Positions 25,601 through 34,074 of a DNA stretch of 64,000 nucleotides are shown piece by piece. Every line of letters begins with the position of its first letter. The stretch's first letter is position 1. The stretch comes from Anthoceros angustus (Eukaryota > Streptophyta > Anthocerotopsida > Anthocerotales > Anthocerotaceae). The notes below the pieces were generated by a model. It did not search any database. It worked only from the letters and a program-made list of their open reading frames with translations, and had not been told where the DNA came from. A program made the translations under genes and the position numbers. Location of the stretch: assembly GCA_010909165.1 (NCBI GenBank), contig MU008195.1, positions 1 through 64,000 on the forward strand, in the 5' to 3' direction.

Positions 25601-26044
25601 GCAAAACACGGTGCAGTAAACAGAAAATTCAGAGCAAGTAGCATCCGATCAACATGCCCCTCGTCCGCACAGTTCATGCAGGGAAAGGGGAACTAACTTC
25701 TCCTGGTCGCCTTCGTAGTAGAAAATCGAGAACGGAATTATCAAAAATACGAGCACCACATCGATTATGTACACGGCATACCAAAGCTGCTTCATCGGCA
25801 ACGTAAAATGACAGGCTCCCGTGTAAACGGAATTCACACAAGCGTGCCGATTAGCAACGTCAGCTGGAAGCATCAATATGGATATCTCCGCGATGGACAG
25901 CCCCAGCACAACCACAAACTTGGGGAAATACGCCTGATTGTGATCATCCGGATGCTGGTAATTGATCAGGAGATAGATGTTGAAGATCACCACGACAATG
26001 CATACGATGATAACAATAAGAAGCAATATCACATTATACTCCAT
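22634..26044 (-). CDS. LMBR1-like (LIMR family) multi-pass membrane protein, 14 exons
   Basis: Plant LMBR1/LIMR-type membrane protein, related to the lipocalin-receptor and LMBD1 group; molecular role in plants is not established. Exons (minus): 26044-25698, 25423-25338, 25078-24939, 24810-24700, 24619-24521, 24416-24294, 24190-24128, 24052-23988, 23891-23782, 23531-23417, 23310-23245, 23116-23006, 22849-22783, 22681-22634; total 1551 nt, 516 aa, the family length. Diagnostic blocks: [19 protein letters not shown] and [16 protein letters not shown] near the N-terminus, [15 protein letters not shown], a charged loop [29 protein letters not shown], and [14 protein letters not shown] near the end. 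The donor after KKLQE is the weak GTTGGA, chosen because it restores the conserved loop. Several hydrophobic segments span the membrane. Confidence 0.92.
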
Positions 26045-26049
26045 GGCGC

Positions 26050-27010
26050 CCTACCCCGTGTGCGAGCGGCCTCACACACAGACGCGCACAGAGAGGGCCC
26101 GATACCAGAATCTTTTCCACCGTTCCACCTAGCTGGTGAGCTCTAGCATGGTCCCCCGCCCTGGCTGCTCCTCCAAGCTTCAATGCCCTCACATCCAGGC
26201 TGTGAGCTGCTCAGAAACCTCCGCTTTGAGCGCCAACAGCCAGCCGGCTCCACATGCTCTACACTAAACTACGGATCCATCAACTGGAGCAGCATTGCGA
26301 AGGCAATCCAGCCTCTAGCTCCTCATAATCCTGTGCTAGGAAACCCTAGGCCTTCATCTCCGGCAGGCCACAAAACTCGGACCTTCAAACCGCTGGATCT
26401 GACAGGCCCGGAGCGTGCAACCCTGGAGCGCGTGCGAGGAAGGAGGGGCGGGGCGGGCACCAGCAGCAGCCCCAGCAGCATGGCATGCGCGGACGAAAGA
26501 AGAAAAGTGCAGTCGGCGGGGTCCGCAAATTCGAATTGCAGACAACGCACTGTCCCAGTGTTGCAAGGCCGCGTGAAATCCTGATCCAGCCTGTCAGGCG
26601 CCTGCGGGAAATGGCTACTAATTTTCGGAAAGTGTGTTTCGCTGCTTTCTTTTAGCTTTCGGTTAATTCAGATGCGAGTCTCTAAAGCAGAAAGAGAGGC
26701 TGACACAACAAATAACTTGATTGATGTCTACGTAGGCATGTTAGATTTAGGTTTAGGTTTTATATTGTGTCAGGTCTAATTAGGTTAATCCTTTCGCTTT
26801 GTTAGGTTTAGGTTTAAACATTTCATATCTCCTAGCTTTAGAAGTGGCAAGCAAAGAGCACTTCTCATCTCATTGATTTGAAGACTACATAGTGTGTGTG
26901 TCTTCAAGAATGTGTTTCATATGGAGGATGTATTTCTTTGAGCATGATCACAAGAAATATTTACCTCAATATCCTTTCACATGGACTTTGCAAATTGAGA
27001 ACATAAATAA
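26050..27010. promoter_or_regulatory. Upstream region of LMBR1-like gene with telo-box-like motifs
   Basis: TTTAGGTTTAGGTTTT at 26747-26762 and TTAGGTTTAGGTTTA at 26803-26817 match plant telo-box-type words (AGGTTTA). They lie about 700 bp upstream of the minus-strand LMBR1-like start and 200 bp before the AT-rich island. Function as a promoter element is inference; single telo-boxes are common upstream of housekeeping genes. Confidence 0.35.
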
Positions 27011-27015
27011 ATGAT

Positions 27016-27612
27016 ATGGACTGCTACTTGTCCAAACACAGCTTAGGGTCAAAACGAATTGAACCTACTTGCTGCTGTGCTTTTATTCGATCTCAAACTC
27101 GTTCTCCACCTCCTCCTCCTCCTCCTTCAAGACCTCACTCAGCTTATGCAGCACGAAGATCATTAAGATCTTTGGTCGAAGTATGCAAAAATCTATCAAA
27201 AGCTCTTGATGATGCACGATCTCGTCTCATAACTCATTCAGCCCAAGCATTTCGACCAAGAAGGCCACCCACCAGGAGACCACTTCCCATGAGTGTGTGT
27301 CCAAAGGCAACAGACTCATATACCTGTCGCGTAGCTAACCTTCAAAGTCCCGACGGATGCCAAATTCGCATTTCAAGCCCTGCCGGTGTAAGGGTTGAGA
27401 CTATTTGCAAGAGGAAACATGCATCGGATTTGAGAGCAATAAAACAAAGAGATTGTAGCTTTTCACCATGTTGTTGCTGCCCTCTAAAAAAGAAGTGTTT
27501 AGGAGCACGTTTTGCATCATGCTTGAATGCTCAGATTAATAGATTAAAATCAAAAAGACAAGCTTATGGCTATTATTTACAAGATAGACTTCCTCCATGG
27601 CCAAACTATTGA
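27016..27612 (+). CDS. Unrecognised basic Cys-rich protein in AT-rich island
   Basis: A 198-aa open frame from ATG to TGA in DNA that is otherwise AT-rich. The N-terminal part has a run of seven prolines near residue 32 followed by an Arg/Ser-rich region with several RRP motifs (about 45-95). The C-terminal half has a cysteine cluster (C-S-F-S-P-C-C-C-C-P-L-K-K-K-C near residue 150) and ends in PPWPNY. No family is recognised; the Cys cluster could be lipidated or metal-binding, which is speculation. Codons favour A/T at third positions, unlike flanking genes. An intronless gene, or one exon of a larger gene, are both possible. Confidence 0.45.
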   Translation: MDCYLSKHSLGSKRIEPTCCCAFIRSQTRSPPPPPPPSRPHSAYAARRSLRSLVEVCKNLSKALDDARSRLITHSAQAFRPRRPPTRRPLPMSVCPKATDSYTCRVANLQSPDGCQIRISSPAGVRVETICKRKHASDLRAIKQRDCSFSPCCCCPLKKKCLGARFASCLNAQINRLKSKRQAYGYYLQDRLPPWPNY

Positions 27613-27619
27613 GGCTATT

Positions 27620-28180
27620 ATTATAAATTATTTATTCTAAAATAAAATTGACCTATACTATAATGTATAGCATATAATGGGGGAACGTTGAGGCTTTATA
27701 AATATGTAGAGAAAGGAAATCTCATCTACACAAGGGGATTAATAACATATAATTATATATTAAATTTATATTCCAATAATATATAATAATATATATCTAT
27801 TTATTTTTAACCCAAGAAAACATTTAGGATCACTAGGGCAAAACTTTCATTATATGATCGCTAAAGAAAAACTTTCATTGTAGTTATCATATTATGTTAT
27901 TCTTCCAATATATATATAGTTTAGCATGAGAGATGGTAGTAGAAAAGAAGATTTGTGGTGTGTACTACATTTTGCTTTGATCCTCCATATTAATATTGTG
28001 AACATAATTTACAAACATAATGTTCTTAATCTTAAACATTTCAAGAATACACATGTTATTGGAAAATAGTCGAATGAGTAATACTGAATTACTATTCAAA
28101 ATATTCATCCAAAGCCAAAATGCAAAATGATAGCTGGGTATTCATATAACATTCTGTCAGTCACCTAAAATATAAAAGTA
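27620..28180. other. AT-rich spacer between the two island genes
   Basis: Strongly AT-rich with several TATATAAT-type runs (27740-27810, 27900-27925) and no ORF of interest. It may contain the promoter of the six-exon gene that follows. Confidence 0.5.
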
Positions 28181-28187
28181 TTCCATC

Positions 28188-29725
28188 ATGTCTGCGCAAG
28201 CTACTTCATCGGCAGCAAATGTAGCCAAAAAGGGTGTAGGTCTACTTTTTCAAGCCACAAAAAATACAATAAGTGTTGTATCATCGGGTGTCCAAAAAGC
28301 ACGTCAACAATACGCAAACAAACATGAAGCAGATACACTTAAGGAACTTCAACAAAAGGGGTCACCGGCCGATAATCTTTTCTGGGGTATTACTACCTTG
28401 GAATCTTCTTTTAGCTTGCAAATTTAAAAGATGAGCATTGACATTGCTATATTCTTGAAACTTCTAGCTCAATGATAAGCTTCGCTTTTACTAATTATAA
28501 TCGTACAGCTTTGAAGCGCATTTATTATTTATATATGGCTGGTTATAAACATGAATTAGCAGCTGCAGCACAACAAACTGCAAGAAGATTGGTATGTGAT
28601 AATGAAGATACGTGGAATTTCGCACCATATATGACTCTTCGTTGCAAATTCGGCATCAGCATTATAGAGTGGTTTAATTTCAAAATCTATGAGCACCAGC
28701 TATGTTATCATGTTATGCATTGTGAGAGCTCATTCACCAACCTTGATCATTTTCTTTGCTCTAAAATGAACTCAATTTGTTTTGGACATTATGATGTGGT
28801 TCTTTTGTGCTACATTGATTGACTCATTCATTAATTATCAAATTGGAATTTTAGAGCAGACTGAAAATGAACGATGTAGTGTTCCTTTGGATGCGGTAAT
28901 TGTCACTTCCAATGTGCTGTGTGAGGAATGCCTAAAACATGGGGACTATGAGAAAGGGAAATTTTCACAAAGCATGCAAGATTTTTTGAATAAAACCAGA
29001 CAAGCAAAAGACCACTTTGACAGAGATACACTTGTTCATGATGTTTATTATGCCACATTAAATATTTCAGAGGTAATTTTTATCATTTATATATCTATGG
29101 ATGGTCCAATAAATTCATCTAAATGTTCAAGTAGACTTAAAGTCTATGTGTTCGTCCTTCAATTTTATAAATTTTTTGATTGTTCTATTTTTGTATGTAC
29201 ATTGTATGCAATAAAAAGTGAGAGTGATCTTATTATGTCACCCTTTTATAGACTTATGGATCTGAATGGCAAGAAATGGAACTGGTTCTAAGGGAAAGCG
29301 TTTCAAAATTGATAGAATTTACAAATAACCCAGCTAATCAAGAGGGGAGCGCAGACTCTAGGTTTGTCACACGAATTACTATTTCAATTTAGACTAGATA
29401 TATGCTATTATAAATGTACAAGTAGATAAATATTAATGGTTCAATGTGTGTAGAACGAAGGCTGCAAAATCAGTGTTTAGATTTGCTACGAGTATAAAAC
29501 TTGCTGCTCAAGAGGCTGAACAAAAACGACAAAAACAAGTTAGAGATGCTGAAAGTACTCTTAAGAAAGAACAAGATAGGATGCAAACACGTAAATCAAG
29601 TAAGTTTTTCTTGATTGATTGCATCAAGTTTTATAATTTTGAAATGAAACCCTTTGAAGCTAATGATAGTGAAGTATAACTTATTTAAATCTTGCAAAAA
29701 TATCTCAGTTTCTGACGGAAGCTAA
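28188..29725 (+). CDS. Unrecognised helical protein, six exons, AT-rich
   Basis: Six exons can be joined: 28188-28386, 28509-28591, 28857-29072, 29252-29361, 29454-29599, 29709-29725; total 771 nt, 256 aa. All introns are GT...AG and every phase fits, which is unlikely by chance. The protein starts with an Ala/Ser/Val-rich stretch, has an Ala/Gln-rich helix (AAAAQQTARR, about residue 85), a middle helical region with VHDVYYATLNISE, and ends with a Lys/Glu/Gln-rich coiled coil (about 205-250) followed by a short tail ISDGS. No family is recognised. Third positions are A/T-rich, unlike most neighbours. The junction into exon 3 could also be read two bases earlier. Function unknown. Confidence 0.55.
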
Positions 29726-29729
29726 GTAG

Positions 29730-31950
29730 GAGAAAACAAAATTACTGAAGAAGAAGTAAGGGATGCCAGCCAGCACGGCTAGGGTTCTTAGGAATAATAT
29801 CGTCATTTTCTTCACTTCTCCCTACCATTAGGAGCACTCTGTACTTCTCCCTTACTTTGAGGATCTTTATGTGACGTTCATTTCACGAAAAAATGTCTTT
29901 GTAATGGTGATGTGCTATATTGAAACAAACAGAAAATTATGCTTAAAAAGTAAGAAAGTAGTGTAGAAAGTGAGATTTTGACATGCTTGTTGATTTCTCT
30001 TAGAGCTTGTAGCCTGAACCTCTCTTCATGCTAGTTTCGTACATAGGGCCTGAAACAAAATGCAAAGATTTAGAATGCCATTTTATCATTCTCGTTTGAT
30101 GTGTCAATTGTTGTCATTCGGACGTGGCGATGACCAGCCTGTAGTTTGCACCTATGTTTTTTAGTGGGTACAGCATAACATACTCCGGTGAAGAAAAAAT
30201 GCCAGATTTGCTTCCCATAAATATAAGAACGCCATATGTCATGATATTTTGCACACTGAAGAGTGGAAAACGAGATCAAATTTCCTTTTTTCCGAGGAGC
30301 CACATGGCTTCCTTGTGTGACACGAGTAATGTCACAGCCATAGCCATATGCGGAAGATGGGCGAAAAAAGGGTGCATGTGACATGGCCCAGCATGAAGTT
30401 GTGGTATGTGAGTGTAAGGTCAATTTGGCCATTTGTCTCAAATTTAGAAGCAAAGCAAAGAGATCGAAAAGGCAGTGTGGAAAGGAAAGGTTGGACAACC
30501 TTAGGAGTTCCATTGTGAAGAGCAGTGACACTCAACTTGTGATAGAGTGGAGTAATATCCGCACTGCACAACAGCTGGATGTGGAATAAAAGTGAAATAA
30601 CTAAAGCCACATCCATGGTTGGGGTTGAGGGGCCACATCCATGGTTGGGGTTGAGGGTGGCCCCAGACTAAAACCAAACTCCATAATTTGTAGTGGATAC
30701 AACTCTTCTAGATGTAATTTATAGGTCCTGTGTAAACACTCTTGAAGTGTTGGATAAGCAATAACCTTACTTTGTTGGAAAGGAGTCCAAGTGCATGTGA
30801 TTTTAGGGGTAACATCATAGATAGATAAGATATGCGTGCACACCCCATGCATATGCCGCATTTGGGTCCCGTAGTACACATGGTCACCACGGAGTAGACT
30901 TTGATACCTTTCTTCCCTTGTGGTACTAGTACTTGTACTACCTAGTACTAGTACGAGATAAATGATTTGATTTAAAGATAATTAAAAAATAATTATCATA
31001 ATGTTCCTGCTGATCATACTTGGATAACCCGCCTAAAGTCGTGAGCCCGAGGCGTTGTGTCGGACCTATCTTGAGTGGGGGAAAGCAACGGTGGTGTTGA
31101 ATGACGGGGGATCTTGGCAACAGCGGCATCTCACCTACTTTCCCACAAGATAACGGCGACGCCCATCGTAATGAACAAAGGGGGGGGTGCGGTCCAGGGA
31201 TCGTCTCCAGGGTCACACAAACATCGATTTACACGGGTTGACTTCCCACCCACTGCCACCGGCATCGAACACGAAAGGGCACATTTTGGGCAAAAAACAA
31301 TGTGGGGTCGTGGATCGAGGGGATACACCGCACCCCGGGAAACGCACCTCATCTCCTAATTCGCGATTGACAATTGGCTGAAATAAACACCATCCTACAT
31401 CACTGCAGAAACAGGAGCTATCAATAAAAGGACCTTTATTTTCAGGCATACTATACACATCCAAGGCATCCTTCCCCCACAGCGGCTGGAATGCGTTGTC
31501 CCACCACTCCAAATCAGCGTTAGCAAGGGAGCAACATTGGCTCTAACAAGCAGCCGCATTGGCCGCCCAATCACCTGTGCCTTGGTAGTATTGCCAAGAC
31601 TAAACCTTAAGGACTACACCGTCCAAAAGCTCAGATGCTATCAGATGCAGCTAGGGCTAATCCGTTGTGCATGACATCAATCACCTCACCTACTTTTTCC
31701 TAAACCCAGCTTCAGTCTCCAGCGGCTTCCGAGGAACTATTCCTCCATCACATGCCTGGTGTCAGGGACCTTCCATCAACTGTTGCGCCACACAACTCCT
31801 TTGTCCACCTGCTGCATTTGTGCACGACCATGCATTCCTTGCTTAGACTGGTGGACCCACCTCCACAGACAGACACCAGAGTGGATAGCTAGCTAGCTGC
31901 TGCATGAATGTCACCTCTAACCCCCCTCATACGGTGCCTCTACGCAACTC
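29730..31950. other. Intergenic stretch, no gene supported
   Basis: Only overlapping ORFs without domains. 30606-30657 is a perfect two-copy 26-bp tandem repeat. 30920-30960 contains nested GTACTAGTAC palindromic words. Immediately upstream (31950) lies the 3' end of the TM9SF gene. Confidence 0.5.
30606..30657. repeat. Perfect 2 x 26-bp tandem duplication
   Basis: The unit starts GCCACATCCATGGTTGGGG and is repeated once at exact 26-bp spacing (30606 and 30632), with no differences, indicating a recent event. Confidence 0.9.
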
Positions 31951-31953
31951 TGC

Positions 31954-33738
31954 TCACTCACACTTGATAGACCGGTAGATGTGGCGGACAAACAACAACG
32001 ATGCCCTGAATCCTACCGTTCCAAGCATGAGGAAAAAACCGTAGCAGACGCAGGCCATGTAGCCGAAGAAGAAGGAGGTCTGCATAAATCCACTCATGTC
32101 TGACCGGGCGAAGTAGTAGTAGAAGCAGTATCCAAAAATGAACACACCCGTGGAGCCTCCACATAAAACAGACCTCCACCACCACTGGTGATCCTCCACG
32201 GCGAGTTGAAAGTAGGTCAAGGCAATAGTGATAAACGCCGTTACGATGATGAGGATGATGAAGACGATGAACAATATGCTGTAAATGGTGTACACCTTGT
32301 GGCCCCAGACACTGGCGAAGATGTAGTACAGCTCGATGTAGATAGCACTGAAGGGCAAGAATCCAGCCATAGCCATCTGAGGAACGGTCCGCCTGTACCA
32401 AGGCAGCAGAGGGATTTCCCGAGGATACTTGGTGGTGCGGCAGGGAGCTTCAAAATCATTCCTGCTATTCTTACCAACAAGACCTCCCAATACAAGCAGA
32501 GGCGCAGTAACCAGAGTCCAAAGCAGCAGAATGGCAAAGATGGTACCGACGGGTAGCGCAGCCGTGGCGTTGTAGAAGATGGCAACCGTGTTCAAGAAAC
32601 AGAAGGTTAAGAAGAGAGGCCCGCAGAAGAGACAGCCCGTGAGCAGCACGTTCCGCAGCCAGATGGTGCCTTCCAGCTGCTTGTAGAAGGAAGAGGCGGT
32701 GTAACCAGCAATGCCAGACGTGAGAGCATAGATGACGACGAGCGCTGTGTACAAGGCTCCCCTATTGTAAGGATAGAAGACTCCGATAAGCGCCAGGGTG
32801 AAGATAAATATGGCCAAGGCCAGCAGCTGAGTGCCACTCCCGATAACAGCCGCAAAGAGGGACTTGCTGGCCGGAAACCTGAAGACATCGCCATGAATAT
32901 ACTTCCACCCTGTCTCTTCTTGATCATCCACTGGCTCCTCGTCCCGCGAGTACTTGATGAAGTCATTCTTCAGCACCCGCATGAGAATTGTGGCAAGAAA
33001 ACCGGTGAGCAGCAGCACGGTGACGCAGGAGTTGATGATGGAGAACCAGTGGATCTCCAGGTGCTGAGGCAGGAACGAGTACTTGGAATACTTCTCCAGC
33101 CGGCGCTCGAAGGACAAATCCGCTTTTGGCTTCCACTCCACGGAGTAGGAGAACTCCACCTCCAGCTCCCTGTCCTCCGTGATATCCTTGGAGTAGGCCG
33201 GATCTGTGGCCACCCCGATCTCCAGCACCCGGTCGTTGTTGTACGCGATGGTGAAGTGCACATGCGTGAAGAGCGCGCAGGTGCCATTGTCGTCCCGCCT
33301 GCCGACGAAACCCCAGATGGGAAGGTCGTCGTAGTACATCTGGAAGTAGTAGTCGTTCTTCACCGCCTGCCTGAACTGCTGCACATCCTCCTTGCTCAGC
33401 AGCTTCCTGCAAAGAGACTCCTTGGTCTTGTCCTGCAGGAACGGCAGCGAGTAGGCCGCCAGCACCATGCGGTCCCCGTTCAGGACCTCGCCAAGATCCT
33501 CCCGCTTCTCCAGCACCTTGGTGGGGGAGCAGAAGGGCAGATCGAAGTAGCGGTAGGTCTCGCTCGGGTTGTGGTACGGCCCGACCTTGTTGGCGTAGAG
33601 CGGCACCGCGTCCCCCTTGATGTAGCGGTGATCCGCCGCGCTGGCCTGCACCCCGCCCGCATGCATGTGCAGCTGCAGCAGGAGCGCCACCAGCATAGCC
33701 CCCGCCACCGCCATCGCCCGCCTAGCGCACGCCGCCAT
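31954..33738 (-). CDS. Transmembrane nine superfamily (TM9SF/TMN/EMP) protein
   Basis: Endomembrane protein of the nonaspanin family, expected in Golgi/endosomes, involved in cargo sorting and adhesion-type trafficking in other organisms. A single 594-aa exon with cleavable signal peptide (hydrophobic 8-32, ending near ASA), the family's lumenal domain (YANKVGPYHNPSETYRYFDLPFC near residue 47, the family signature), then one TM at about 230 and eight C-terminal TMs. The conserved segment GFLPFSAIYIELYYIFASVWGHK is present (about 455). The tail ends R-S-I-K-C-E, matching the K-x-D/E Golgi-retention motif reported for plant EMP12. The start is the Met before the signal peptide. Intronless, unlike the adjacent many-exon genes. 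Confidence 0.94.
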   Translation of the reverse strand: MAACARRAMAVAGAMLVALLLQLHMHAGGVQASAADHRYIKGDAVPLYANKVGPYHNPSETYRYFDLPFCSPTKVLEKREDLGEVLNGDRMVLAAYSLPFLQDKTKESLCRKLLSKEDVQQFRQAVKNDYYFQMYYDDLPIWGFVGRRDDNGTCALFTHVHFTIAYNNDRVLEIGVATDPAYSKDITEDRELEVEFSYSVEWKPKADLSFERRLEKYSKYSFLPQHLEIHWFSIINSCVTVLLLTGFLATILMRVLKNDFIKYSRDEEPVDDQEETGWKYIHGDVFRFPASKSLFAAVIGSGTQLLALAIFIFTLALIGVFYPYNRGALYTALVVIYALTSGIAGYTASSFYKQLEGTIWLRNVLLTGCLFCGPLFLTFCFLNTVAIFYNATAALPVGTIFAILLLWTLVTAPLLVLGGLVGKNSRNDFEAPCRTTKYPREIPLLPWYRRTVPQMAMAGFLPFSAIYIELYYIFASVWGHKVYTIYSILFIVFIILIIVTAFITIALTYFQLAVEDHQWWWRSVLCGGSTGVFIFGYCFYYYFARSDMSGFMQTSFFFGYMACVCYGFFLMLGTVGFRASLLFVRHIYRSIKCE

Positions 33739-34074
33739 GGCCGCCGCCGCAGCAGCAGCACAGAAGCTTCACTTCACCGCCGGCGCCGCACGCACACACG
33801 CACACCGCTCGGCGGCAGCTCCCTCCTCGCGCAGCGGCAGCGACAGCAGCAGCAGAAGCTCTTGTCTCCCAAATAGCAAACCTAATGGCCTCCTCACCAG
33901 CCCGGCGCGGAAGTAAGAGAGCCGGAAGCGAGCGAGAAGCACACGAGCTGCACGTTGAGTTCTTGGCGCAAGCGGGAGAGCCTGCAGGGCGGGGCGCGCG
34001 ATGGCAGAGCCGCAGCAGCAGGGCGGGCCGGGCCCGGAGCCGGGGCCCGGGGCGGGCCGCGTATCGAACGCGAC

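Noticed and set aside
32893-33876. 327-aa plus-strand gene
   Set aside because: It is the antisense of the TM9SF coding region, open because of GC-rich codon use.
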